In this document: in pieces, positions 35,169 to 42,498 of the stretch
How the letters are laid out: every line of letters begins with the position of its first letter
Numbering within the stretch: the stretch's first letter is position 1
Source of the DNA: Wenzhouxiangella sp. XN24
GTDB lineage: Bacteria; Pseudomonadota; Gammaproteobacteria; Steroidobacterales; XN24
Length of the DNA: 42,498 bases
Assembly: GCF_011064545.1 (NCBI RefSeq)
Contig: NZ_JAAMFG010000024.1
Span: 1 to 42,498, forward strand
Reading direction: 5' to 3'
The notes under the pieces: generated by a model
Database searches by the model: none
What the model saw: only the letters and a program-made list of their open reading frames with translations
What the model was told of the DNA's origin: nothing
Made by a program: the position numbers and the translations under genes

Positions 35169-37769
35169 TCAGGACGCCATGGCGCTGAACGACGGCCGCT
35201 TCCCCTTGATGTCGGCGCTCGACTGCGAGCGCGCGACGGCTGAACGAAGCTCCCAGAAGTACTGGTGCGAATCGTACTGCTGGTATTCAAGGTCGATGCT
35301 CGCCATGCCGTCGGGGTCGTCCACCTCGAATGTCCCGGGGGGATAGCTCGCCAGTGGCCGGACCACCTCCGGGCGGCCCACGCGGACGTTGTGGTCGCGG
35401 AACCAGGCGACGAAATCGTGCCGGAGTCGCTCGCGCCGCGGATAGACGACGGACTCGTCGGGCATGGCCAGCTCGTTGGCCCGCAGGACGACTTCCAGCG
35501 CGGCATCCGGCTCGATCCCGCAGTCCTCCCTGATGAACCGCCGGACCTCGTCATAGAAGCGCCGCCAGCCGCCCGGCATGCACTTGTTGGTGTTGAAGAA
35601 GGCCAGGACCCAGGTGATCGACGGGAAACGGCCGGGATCGCGCCGCACCGCATCGTTCAGCTCGTGCAGGAAATCGATGGCCCGCTTGCCGTGTTCCCAC
35701 TGCAGGAAGCGCATCACGTAGCGCAGGGCGCCGTAGCCCTCGGTGGCGACATAGACCTCGTAGATCGCCTTCATCCGCTTGAGCTCGTCCCGGGAGTAGC
35801 TGAAGCAGGAGACGAGAAAGTCATTTTCGTCCACTTCGATCCGGTACTTCTCGATGTACTCGGGGTCCGCCATGGGACTGTTCGGCAAAAGCTGCGTCGG
35901 GTAGGCCTTCACCTGGACGTCGGCGTCGATGTAGCGCTGCAGGTCCTGGTCGAAGGCGGCCACGGTGATGCCCGGCAGGCCGATCATCAGGTCGGTGGAC
36001 AGGGGCAGGCCCGCCTCGTCGAACACGCCGATCAGCTCGTCGTACTTGTCCGTCTTGATGTTCTCCCGGTTGATCACGTCGAGCGTCCGGGCGTCGCTGG
36101 TCTGGATCGAGATGATCCCCTGGCTGATGATCTGTCCTTCGGTGAACGTCTTGATGATGTCCGCCAGGCGGCTGGTGGCGTTCTTCGTGTAATTGACCAC
36201 CACTTCCTGGGGAAAGCCGTAGCGGCGCTTGACGTCCACGATCCACTCCGCGATCTCTGTGTCGCGGCGCAACATGCCGAAATTCGCATCCGCGATCCAC
36301 AGGACGCGAACGCGATTCCTGCCGATCCATTCGATTTCGCCCCGGGTCCGGTCCATGTCGAACTTGACCACCTTGCCGTTCGTCGCCGAACCCCAGTCGC
36401 AGAACGTGCAGGCGAACGGGCATCCCCGGTTGGTCTCGACGATCGCGGCGTCCACCCGCCCCTCGTAGCCGTCGAACACCCCCTGCAGGTAGGGCGAGGG
36501 AATCTGGTCCAGCGCGCGCAGCCGCGGCCGGGGCAGCGATCGGGCGATCGCCTCCTTGTCCTCGCCGGGCAAGCGGAAGGAGATGCCCGACACGTCGGAC
36601 AGGACCTCCGGGCGATAGCGGATCCCGCCGTCATCGCTCCGCTCCAGGTGGCTGAACACTTCCGTGATCGTGACCTCGCCCTCGCCGTGCACCGCGATGT
36701 CCACGGACGGATACCGGGCCATGAAAGCGCGGCAGGCCTTGTCGTATCCGGGCGTGCTGGGCCCCCCGTGCACGGTCAGGTTGCGCGGATCGTACCCCTT
36801 GATGGCCTCGGAGACCGCCAGGTTCTTCTGCATGGACCACATGTAGTTGGAGAACAGCCAGATCCCCGGGCCGAATTTACGGTAGGGGCCGTCGAACATG
36901 TCCTTCGGCGTGGGATGAAAGGAAATCGGCAGCAGCTGGTAACGCTCCAGCAATGCGCCCCCGTCATGCGCCGAGAGCGCGCTGAAGATCATCCCGAGGG
37001 CCAGCGGGTAGTGGTTCTCCATGTGCGGCACGAAGTAGACCGGGATGCGGCCATCGGGCTCGAGGGTCCGCCAGCTGGCCGTTTCGGGCCCCACCGGGCG
37101 ATCACGGCCCCGGCCGGCGTCCTCCGCGACGTCCGGCGTCGCCGACGACGACACGCGGCCCGGCACGACCAGCCGCTCGTCGACGAGCCACTGCACGGCA
37201 CGGCGCCGCGCCGCGGGGTCACCCACGGCCCGGCATTCGCGCACCACGGACTTCAGGCTCTGTCCCTGGCCGAACGCGACCAGCAGCAGGGCAAGATCGA
37301 GGCCCAGCCGGTAGCTCCGGTCCCGGGCCGCGTTCCAGACCTCGAACCCGCCCGGGACCAGCCGGAGCAGGAAGTTCGCCGGCAGCCTGAACGAAGCGGT
37401 CAGGCTGTCGGGCGCAGGCTGGCCCGGCGCCGGCAACTGCAACACGCGCCCGGCGTCGCCCCGCTGCGCACCGGGCTGCAGCACGGCCGATTTCTGCAGC
37501 TGGTCCACGCGGGCGACGACGTTGTTCAGGGGCGGTGGGGCCGGCATATAGCCCGACAGTTCACCCGTCATCAGGGCGCACGCGGCCTCGGCGGGCGTAG
37601 CGCCCGACAGGAAGGGAAACAGCAGGACGAGATCCGGGCCCGCCAGGGGGATCCACGCCACCGAGCCGCTCAGCCGCCCCGCGTACAGCACGCCCTTGCG
37701 TTGCAGCACCACGGCGTCCGGGTGAGTGACCAGCAGTTCGTCGTGCACCGGGTTTCCTTGTTCGGCCAT
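35169..37769 (-). CDS. Large radical-SAM protein with B12-binding-like and possible RRE/PqqD-like modules
   Basis: 866 residues. Residues ~240-370 look like the cobalamin-binding-like N-terminal half of B12/radical-SAM proteins (YFVPHMENHYPL, LTVHGGPSTPG, DIAVHGEGEVTI), though the classic DxHxxG is not evident. The radical-SAM core has C450-C454-C457 (RGCPFACTFCDWG) and IADANFGM, LMIGLPGIT blocks. Before these, residues ~125-205 (LLRLVPGGFEVWNAARDRSYRLG ... VQWLVDERLVVP) resemble a PqqD/RRE-type winged-helix peptide-recognition domain, and residues 1-95 may be a second copy. RRE domains bind leader peptides in RiPP pathways, but no precursor gene is visible within the window. The C-terminal ~170 residues are unassigned. 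Substrate unknown. Confidence 0.85.
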   Translation of the reverse strand: MAEQGNPVHDELLVTHPDAVVLQRKGVLYAGRLSGSVAWIPLAGPDLVLLFPFLSGATPAEAACALMTGELSGYMPAPPPLNNVVARVDQLQKSAVLQPGAQRGDAGRVLQLPAPGQPAPDSLTASFRLPANFLLRLVPGGFEVWNAARDRSYRLGLDLALLLVAFGQGQSLKSVVRECRAVGDPAARRRAVQWLVDERLVVPGRVSSSATPDVAEDAGRGRDRPVGPETASWRTLEPDGRIPVYFVPHMENHYPLALGMIFSALSAHDGGALLERYQLLPISFHPTPKDMFDGPYRKFGPGIWLFSNYMWSMQKNLAVSEAIKGYDPRNLTVHGGPSTPGYDKACRAFMARYPSVDIAVHGEGEVTITEVFSHLERSDDGGIRYRPEVLSDVSGISFRLPGEDKEAIARSLPRPRLRALDQIPSPYLQGVFDGYEGRVDAAIVETNRGCPFACTFCDWGSATNGKVVKFDMDRTRGEIEWIGRNRVRVLWIADANFGMLRRDTEIAEWIVDVKRRYGFPQEVVVNYTKNATSRLADIIKTFTEGQIISQGIISIQTSDARTLDVINRENIKTDKYDELIGVFDEAGLPLSTDLMIGLPGITVAAFDQDLQRYIDADVQVKAYPTQLLPNSPMADPEYIEKYRIEVDENDFLVSCFSYSRDELKRMKAIYEVYVATEGYGALRYVMRFLQWEHGKRAIDFLHELNDAVRRDPGRFPSITWVLAFFNTNKCMPGGWRRFYDEVRRFIREDCGIEPDAALEVVLRANELAMPDESVVYPRRERLRHDFVAWFRDHNVRVGRPEVVRPLASYPPGTFEVDDPDGMASIDLEYQQYDSHQYFWELRSAVARSQSSADIKGKRPSFSAMAS

Positions 37770-37925
37770 GGGCGATGCGGCGTCATGACTTTGCCGCGGG
37801 GGGCATACTGTAGTCGCATTCGGTGGCCGGAGACCAGTTGGCCGGCCGCCCTGGAAACGATCACTTCATCGCGGCCGTTCCTTGTAGAATCAACCCTTAC
37901 GGGACAACTCAATCGCCAGGCACAC

Positions 37926-38528
37926 ATGAAACTTCAACACGAAAGATCCAGGTCCGTTCGCAGCATCAAGGGAACGGTCCGCACCTCTACCCCGGCATGG
38001 ATCCCTGCCGCCCTGGCGGCGGCCCTCATGCTGAATGCCTCGAGCGGCGCCGCCGAGAACCCGATGCGCGGCTTCCTGGAATGCCTGGAAATGCGTGACG
38101 ACCAGGCCCGGCTGGGCTGCTACGACCGCCTCGCCGCAGCACTCGTGGAACTGGGGCCGGGCGCAGCGCTCTCGCCGGTGGGCGCCGACACGTCGCGCGC
38201 AGATGCACCGCCCGCCACGGGAGCGGCTCCGCAGGCCGCCACGCCGGCAGCGCCGGCCGGACCGGAGGATGCGTTCGGCAACGAAATGAACAGCCGGGAA
38301 GGCGCCGTCGACTCGATCACGGCCTCTGTCGTCGGTGGGTTCGCTGGCTGGGAACCCGGCGCGGTTTTCCGGCTGGACAACGGCCAGGTTTGGGAACAGC
38401 AGGGTCCCGGGCGATTCGCCTACGCCGGTCCGGACCGTCCCGTCACGATCCGCCGGGCGGCCTTCGGAAGTTTCATGCTCTCCCCCGACGGCCTGAATCG
38501 CAGCATTCGCGTCCGGCGCATCGAATAA
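37926..38528 (+). CDS. Small secreted protein with conserved LGCYDRLA helix, unknown
   Basis: 200 residues from ATG 37926. A signal peptide-like segment (WIPAALAAALMLNASSGAAE) precedes FLECLEMRDDQARLGCYDRLAAAL, a Cys-paired helical motif seen in small periplasmic proteins and some type VI secretion-associated proteins. A Pro/Ala-rich linker (about 85-125) leads to a C-terminal beta domain (DSITASVVGGFAGWEPG ... GSFMLSPDG). No T6SS genes are nearby. A much longer plus-strand frame extends upstream but is antisense to the radical-SAM gene and not a real gene. Confidence 0.72.
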   Translation: MKLQHERSRSVRSIKGTVRTSTPAWIPAALAAALMLNASSGAAENPMRGFLECLEMRDDQARLGCYDRLAAALVELGPGAALSPVGADTSRADAPPATGAAPQAATPAAPAGPEDAFGNEMNSREGAVDSITASVVGGFAGWEPGAVFRLDNGQVWEQQGPGRFAYAGPDRPVTIRRAAFGSFMLSPDGLNRSIRVRRIE

Positions 38529-38551
38529 CGGAAATCCGAAAGGGATAACCT

Positions 38552-38580
38552 TTGGCACGGCGGGCGCAACGGATTATAGT
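38552..38580 (+). promoter_or_regulatory. Strong sigma-70 promoter of the AlgP-like gene
   Basis: TTGGCA (38552-38557), exactly 17 bases, TATAGT (38575-38580), each 5/6. AAGGA at 38621-38625 is six bases from the ATG at 38632. The -35 region also looks like a partial sigma-54 -24 element, which I judged weaker. Confidence 0.65.
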
Positions 38581-38631
38581 GCGAGTTGGTCGGCGCACCG
38601 CGCGCCCTGTGCTCTATGCGAAGGAAATCCA

Positions 38632-39330
38632 ATGGACAGACAGCTGACAGAAATCGAGAAGGCCTTCCAGGACGCGCGGCATGAATTATTCACCGCCGCA
38701 CAACGCACCTACGAAGGTCTGCGGCGCGAACTCGACAAGCTCACCAACCGCGCCAACAAGACGGCCGAGCGGGTCAACGACCTCGCGAAGCGACTGCAGG
38801 AGCAGGCGCAGAAAGCCGTGAACGAGGGCTCCAAGGCCGCGGCCACCCAGGCCAAGCGGATCGAGAAGATGCTCGCCGAGGCGCGGCAGGAACTCGATGC
38901 GGTCAGCAAGGACCAGCGCTGGCTGAAGACCGAAGCGGCACGTGCCTACGATTACTTCCGTCGCGTGAGCGGCATCGAACGGGCCGTGGCGACCGTGGAG
39001 AACCAGTGGGCGCGACGCACGGGCGCACCGGCCCCGGTCGCCGCCGCGAAGAAGCGCAAGACGACCGGCAAGAAGAAGGCCGCGACGAAAAAGAAGGCCA
39101 CTGCGAGCAAGAAAAAGCCGGCGGCGAAGAAAACCTCGAGCAAGAAGAAACCCGCGACCAAGAAAGCCGCTGCCAGCAAGAAGAAGCCTGCCGCCAAGAA
39201 GGCTGCGGCAAGCAAGAAGAAGACGACCTCCAGCAAGAAGAAGCCTGCTGCCAAGAAGGCCGCCGCGAGCAAGAAGAAGACCACCTCGCGCAAGAAGGCG
39301 CCCGCCAGCAAGGCCACGCCCGCGACCTGA
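38632..39330 (+). CDS. AlgP-like Lys/Ala-rich histone H1-type protein
   Basis: 232 residues. Residues 1-~130 are helical and charged (coiled-coil likely: LDKLTNRANKTAERVNDLAK), similar to the N-terminal part of Pseudomonas AlgP. Residues ~140-232 are repeats built of KKPAAKKAAASKKK units. Such tails bind DNA non-specifically, as in H1-like proteins; AlgP (AlgR3) was linked to alginate gene regulation. The repeats are near-identical at the DNA level and so prone to expansion or contraction. It has a strong promoter and a terminator. Confidence 0.82.
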   Translation: MDRQLTEIEKAFQDARHELFTAAQRTYEGLRRELDKLTNRANKTAERVNDLAKRLQEQAQKAVNEGSKAAATQAKRIEKMLAEARQELDAVSKDQRWLKTEAARAYDYFRRVSGIERAVATVENQWARRTGAPAPVAAAKKRKTTGKKKAATKKKATASKKKPAAKKTSSKKKPATKKAAASKKKPAAKKAAASKKKTTSSKKKPAAKKAAASKKKTTSRKKAPASKATPAT

Positions 39331-39352
39331 AATCGGCTTCGCGATACGAGAA

Positions 39353-39383
39353 GGCGGTGACCCCCGGGTCACCGCCTTTTTTT
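39353..39383 (+). terminator. Rho-independent terminator of the AlgP-like gene
   Basis: GGCGGTGACC pairs with GGTCACCGCC across a CCCG loop, then seven T (39377-39383). It sits 22 bases after the stop and just before the convergent sulfotransferase-like gene end. Confidence 0.92.
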
Positions 39384-39392
39384 ACGCGCGCC

Positions 39393-41294
39393 TCATGCCG
39401 TCGGATAACCGGCCGCGTTCAGCCCGGCCCGCAAAGGATCGAGGAATTTCTCGTAGTTGCGCGACCAGCCCGACGTCATGCCCGGCAGGGGGGGCTGCGG
39501 CGTACTCGCGCCGGTACCCGCCGCGTGTTCGGCCAGGGCGAGGCAGGCCGGGTCCCATGGCAGGCCGAGGAAATCGACCAGCCGGCGGGTTTCGGTCTCC
39601 GGGTCGAGCAACAGGGCGTCGAAGTCCAGCTCCAGCATCGGCAGTGTCGTGGTCGCGCGCCAATGGTCCATGAGGCGCCGGTACTGGCCATAGAAATGAC
39701 CCACGTCGGCGAGTTCGCCGGTGAACGGCTCGCCGAACTCGGGCTGCGCGTGGAAGTAGCAGCCGAGCCCCGCGTCGACGGGGGCGCGGTAGCAGTGCAC
39801 CAGGCGGGCCCGGGGAAACATCAGTTCGATCAGCCCGACGTGCAGGTAGTTGAGCCACTTGGAATCGACGGTGCGACGGCCGCGGTCGCCCGGTCCGAGC
39901 AGGTGCGCAAGATAGGCCGCGGACAATTCGCGCAAGTCGCGCTCGCGCATCACGGTGGCGCACTCCGGATAGGACAGCCCGGCGTTGTTGTAGCGGCCGA
40001 TGCGGCCCGCGCCCAGGTCCACGTGCGGCAGGGCGCCCGCGCCGGACGCCAGCGGGTGTGCCGCGATGAGCCTCTCGAGCAGGGCGCCGCCGGCACGCGG
40101 CAGGCCGATCACGAACACGGGCGAGGTGGAACGGGAACCGCGCGGCATGTCCTGCATCGTCTCGCGGGTGAAACTGGTGATCATGCGCCGGACAAAGTCT
40201 TCCTGGGCGGCGGCGTCGTAGCGTCGCTGGCGCAGCTTGCGCGCGTGGCGATACTGGGCGAAGGCAAGCGTGTAATCGCCGCGCAGGTCCAGCAGGTCGC
40301 CGAGCATGACGTGCGCCGGCACGAGATCCGCCGCGGACCCGGGCCGCTTGACGAGATCGGCCAGGCAGAGCAACGCCTCGTCACGGCGGCCGGCGACCTG
40401 CAGCGCACCCGCGCGGGCGATGTGCAGGCAGGCGGGCGAGTCGCCCCGATCCACATGCGGCGCCAGCAGGGCCAGCGCCGCGTCGGGCTTGCCGGTCGCC
40501 GTCATGATGCGTGCCAGCCCGGCCGCCGCCTCGGAATGATCGGGGGCCAGCTCGAGCGCTGACTCGAAGCCGGCCGTCGCGATCTCGAACTCGCCCATCG
40601 CCTCCAGCACCGAGGCGAGGCCGCTGAAGACATCCGGGTCCTCGTCGCCCGCCGCCACGAGGCGACGATACGCGGTGATCGCCTCGTCGAGCCGGCCGAG
40701 TTCACGCAGTGCCGCGGCCAGCGTGTACTGTCCGGCACGATCCGTCAGTTCACGCTGGATTCCCGCCTGCAGGTAGGGAACGGCCTCGGCGGGCAAGCCT
40801 TGCGCATGAAGAATGGCGCCCAGCGAGAGGTTCGAGCGGCCGTGATCCCTGTCGAAAAGAATGGCGCGGCGAAAATACCCCTCTGCCTCGGTGACGCGGC
40901 CGGCACGCAACAGCAGGTGGCCGAGATTGCCGAGCGCATCCGGGTATTCGGGCGCCGCATCGACGGCCTGGCGAAACGCATCCTCCGCTGCCCCCGGGTC
41001 ACCCCGCAGATCGAGGACGCAGCCCAGCAGGTTCAGGCTGCGGGGGTTCTTCGGCTCGACGGTGCGGGCGCGCTCCAGCCAGGCCAGGCACTCGTCGATG
41101 CGATCCTGCCGAAAACGCAGCTCCGCCATGACCTGGCAGGCCTGGGCGCTCTCCGGGCGCTCCTCGAGCACGGCGGCACAAAGCTGTTCGACGTCCTTAT
41201 GATGACCGTCGTTGAGCGCGCGCTCCGCCTTCTGCAGATCGATGACGATCCGCCTTCCGGTCTTGTAACTCGCACGGCTCTGCAAAAGGCTCAT
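39393..41294 (-). CDS. TPR-sulfotransferase-like protein with altered PAPS motifs
   Basis: 633 residues. Residues ~20-370 are tetratricopeptide-like helical pairs (ALNDGHHKDVEQLCAAVLEE, LGNLGHLLLRAGRVTEAEGY, AAALRELGRLDEAITAYRRL). Residues ~390-633 have the sulfotransferase fold. The cofactor 5'-phosphosulfate loop, normally GLPRSGTTLLE, reads GLPRAGGALLE (396-407), losing the Ser/Thr that contact PAPS. The 3'-phosphate motif, normally YRDPLDTCLSCYF, reads YRAPVDAGLGCYF. Family members often sit near TonB receptors in related genomes. It is last in the series of genes after cheW. Either it is inactive, uses another donor, or has an unusual pocket. Confidence 0.82.
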   Translation of the reverse strand: MSLLQSRASYKTGRRIVIDLQKAERALNDGHHKDVEQLCAAVLEERPESAQACQVMAELRFRQDRIDECLAWLERARTVEPKNPRSLNLLGCVLDLRGDPGAAEDAFRQAVDAAPEYPDALGNLGHLLLRAGRVTEAEGYFRRAILFDRDHGRSNLSLGAILHAQGLPAEAVPYLQAGIQRELTDRAGQYTLAAALRELGRLDEAITAYRRLVAAGDEDPDVFSGLASVLEAMGEFEIATAGFESALELAPDHSEAAAGLARIMTATGKPDAALALLAPHVDRGDSPACLHIARAGALQVAGRRDEALLCLADLVKRPGSAADLVPAHVMLGDLLDLRGDYTLAFAQYRHARKLRQRRYDAAAQEDFVRRMITSFTRETMQDMPRGSRSTSPVFVIGLPRAGGALLERLIAAHPLASGAGALPHVDLGAGRIGRYNNAGLSYPECATVMRERDLRELSAAYLAHLLGPGDRGRRTVDSKWLNYLHVGLIELMFPRARLVHCYRAPVDAGLGCYFHAQPEFGEPFTGELADVGHFYGQYRRLMDHWRATTTLPMLELDFDALLLDPETETRRLVDFLGLPWDPACLALAEHAAGTGASTPQPPLPGMTSGWSRNYEKFLDPLRAGLNAAGYPTA

Positions 41295-41331
41295 GGTCTA
41301 GCGCCTGCCGGGACTCTGGCATGAGTCCGCC

Positions 41332-41751
41332 TCAGTCGTTGTCGGGACGGCCATGCAACGAGACAAGCAATTCCGCCTCGCCCCGGTTCAGGCCGCAGTC
41401 ACGCGCCAGTTCCTCTGCGCTCGCGCCTCCCTGCGCCAGGCGGATGGCATGACTGTAGCCCCCGCTGCCCTCTTCCATGAGCCGGAGCTGCTCCTGCTGC
41501 TCCGCAATCTTCGTCATTTCCGCCGCCAGCGCCGCGTGCCGTCGTCCGGCTTCCGCGGCCAGTTCATCACTGGCGGTCGCCGCCTGGTCCACGGTCGCAC
41601 GCAGTGCGCCGAGTTCGGCCTCCAGCAAGGCCTGGCGTCGCTCCAGGTCCTCCGCCTTGCGCAGGCCTCGCAGCGAGAACCACAGCGCCAACGCCAAAAC
41701 GAGCACGATGACGACGGCGGCGAGAACCTGGTGATCATTCATCGGAATCAT
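41332..41751 (-). CDS. DUF2802 family protein
   Basis: 139 residues (a Met at codon 4 is an alternative start). A single N-terminal membrane helix (LAAVVIVLVLALALWFSL) is followed by a coiled coil (~30-95) and a C-terminal DUF2802 block (YSHAIRLAQGGASAEELARDCGLNRGEAELLVSLHG), which resembles a small helix-turn-helix. In Pseudomonas such a gene follows cheW in the flagellar/chemotaxis locus, matching its position here. Its start overlaps the upstream small protein's stop. Confidence 0.8.
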   Translation of the reverse strand: MIPMNDHQVLAAVVIVLVLALALWFSLRGLRKAEDLERRQALLEAELGALRATVDQAATASDELAAEAGRRHAALAAEMTKIAEQQEQLRLMEEGSGGYSHAIRLAQGGASAEELARDCGLNRGEAELLVSLHGRPDND

Positions 41752-41945
41752 GCGTAGTCATCCACGATGCGTCCCGGGACGGGGGGCTTCACATCGTCGG
41801 ATTGTCGCTCAGGTTGCGGTTCCTCTGCAGCAGGACCCTTCCCGGCGGGGTTGCCGCCGGGTTCCCGGCGGCGTTCGCGGCGCTCTGCCGGCGGCTTGCG
41901 CGGCCACACCGGCTCGACGGGCGCCAGCGGCCGGAAGGGGTTCAC
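41748..41945 (-). CDS. Small Pro/Arg-rich protein between cheW and DUF2802 gene
   Basis: 65 residues, rich in Pro, Arg and Glu, with no recognised domain. It overlaps the stop of cheW by 4 bases (41942-41945) and the start of the DUF2802 gene by 4 bases (41748-41751), which argues for a real coupled gene rather than a shadow. Likely disordered. A role in chemotaxis array assembly is a guess. Confidence 0.55.
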   Translation of the reverse strand: MNPFRPLAPVEPVWPRKPPAERRERRREPGGNPAGKGPAAEEPQPERQSDDVKPPVPGRIVDDYA

Positions 41946-42427
41946 CGCAGCGGCTCCGCCGTCACCTCCCGGGTGCGCGGCAGCAGGTCATCGACATCCA
42001 CCAGGATCATGAACTCGTCGTCCCGCCGCACGACGCCCCGCAGGCAGCGCGACTGCTCGCCGTGCCCCATCGGCGGCGGCGCCTCGCATTCGTCGGCCGT
42101 GACCGTCGTGACGTCGGCCACGCTGTCCACGCGCAGGCCGACGGCCTGCCAGCCGCTCTCCATGATCAGGACGCGGCTCGGCGTATCAGGCGGCGCCGGC
42201 GCCAGGCCGAGCCGGTGCCGCGCATCCACCACCGGGACGATGCTGCCGCGGAGGTTGATCACGCCCAGCACCGAGTCCGGCGCGCCCGGTACGGGCACGA
42301 CCTCCGCGGAGCGCAGGACCTCGCGCACCCGCAGCACGTCCAGTGCATACGTCTCCTGCGCCACCCGAAACGTGACGTACCGCCGCGGCGGTTCGTCCGT
42401 CTCCGTCTTCTCTGCCACCGCATTCAT
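41942..42427 (-). CDS. cheW: Chemotaxis coupling protein CheW
   Basis: 161 residues from ATG 42427, which has GGGAGAG about eight bases upstream. FRVAQETYALDVLRVREVLR, GVINLRGSIVPVVDARHRLGL and a C-terminal strand series FMILVDVDDLLP are the CheW fold that links receptors to CheA. The frame remains open upstream through an Ala/Pro-rich stretch to the window edge, so a longer protein with a disordered N-terminal extension (a ParP-like layout) cannot be excluded. It heads the visible run of minus-strand genes ending at 39393. Confidence 0.9.
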   Translation of the reverse strand: MNAVAEKTETDEPPRRYVTFRVAQETYALDVLRVREVLRSAEVVPVPGAPDSVLGVINLRGSIVPVVDARHRLGLAPAPPDTPSRVLIMESGWQAVGLRVDSVADVTTVTADECEAPPPMGHGEQSRCLRGVVRRDDEFMILVDVDDLLPRTREVTAEPLR

Positions 42428-42498
42428 CGGTTTCTCTCCCTCGGTTGGCGCCGGCGGCACGACAGCCGCCGCGGGCGCGGGCGCGGGCGCAGGTGCGA

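Noticed and set aside
35265-37925. A very long plus-strand open frame opposite the radical-SAM gene
   Set aside because: It is antisense to a clear gene, its translation has no domain and shows GC-bias composition; only the last part from ATG 37926 is a real gene.
38553-38568. Sigma-54-like -24/-12 element (TGGCACG-N4-GCGCA)
   Set aside because: The -12 lacks the TT of TTGC, and the same bases give a better sigma-70 promoter with 17-base spacing.

Overview
The window is about 42.5 kb of GC-rich, densely coding DNA. It most resembles a free-living gammaproteobacterial chromosome, perhaps a Xanthomonadales/Steroidobacterales/Nevskiales-like lineage. This rests on gene content: a PhoP/PhoQ-type pair, an OprF-like OmpA porin, an AlgP-like Lys/Ala-tail protein, a Xanthomonas-style TonB receptor, RlmJ, HemN, and CheW followed by a DUF2802 protein. 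Taxonomy is inference. I saw no tRNA, rRNA, insertion sequence, phage or CRISPR array, so this looks like core chromosome with several accessory clusters.

Layout. 1-5.8 kb: an HDOD protein (possibly cut by the left edge), a convergent spermidine-synthase-like protein, then a coupled run of a VTT-membrane/flavin-oxidoreductase fusion and two small GT-A glycosyltransferases, and a small basic protein. 5.8-9.1 kb (minus): glycine-zipper envelope protein, PepSY protein, PhoP-like regulator and PhoQ-like kinase, behind a direct repeat that looks like a PhoP-type operator. 9.2-14.6 kb (plus): HDOD-GGDEF protein behind a candidate sigma-28 promoter, DUF2189 membrane protein, ABC1 kinase, NhaC-type antiporter. 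14.6-18.3 kb (minus): a phosphatase-like protein with a displaced catalytic cysteine, rlmJ, and two paralogous membrane proteins with VanZ-like N-termini and a shared extracytoplasmic domain.

18.36-22.48 kb (plus) is the most interesting region. Four tightly coupled genes encode a C39-like cysteine peptidase, a RimK-like ATP-grasp ligase, a GCS2-type carboxylate-amine ligase and an N-formylglutamate-amidohydrolase-like enzyme: two amide-bond makers and two potential amide-bond breakers, with no known substrate. 22.5-26.2 kb: glgC coupled to a secreted dienelactone-hydrolase-like protein, divergent from glgA. 26.2-29.4 kb: an unexplained intergenic region with mutually exclusive hairpins, a secreted protein plus DUF192 protein, and a lipoprotein-hemN pair. 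29.6-32.2 kb: OmpA/OprF-like porin, terminator, a nested inverted-repeat element and a methyltransferase.

32.2-37.8 kb (minus): a large TonB-dependent receptor and a large radical-SAM protein with possible peptide-recognition modules. 37.9-39.4 kb (plus): a small envelope protein and the AlgP-like protein. 39.4-42.5 kb (minus): cheW, a small Pro-rich protein, a DUF2802 protein and a TPR-sulfotransferase-like protein whose cofactor motifs are altered. Themes across the window are second-messenger and motility control, envelope stress sensing, glycogen synthesis, and at least one uncharacterised peptide or amide modification pathway.
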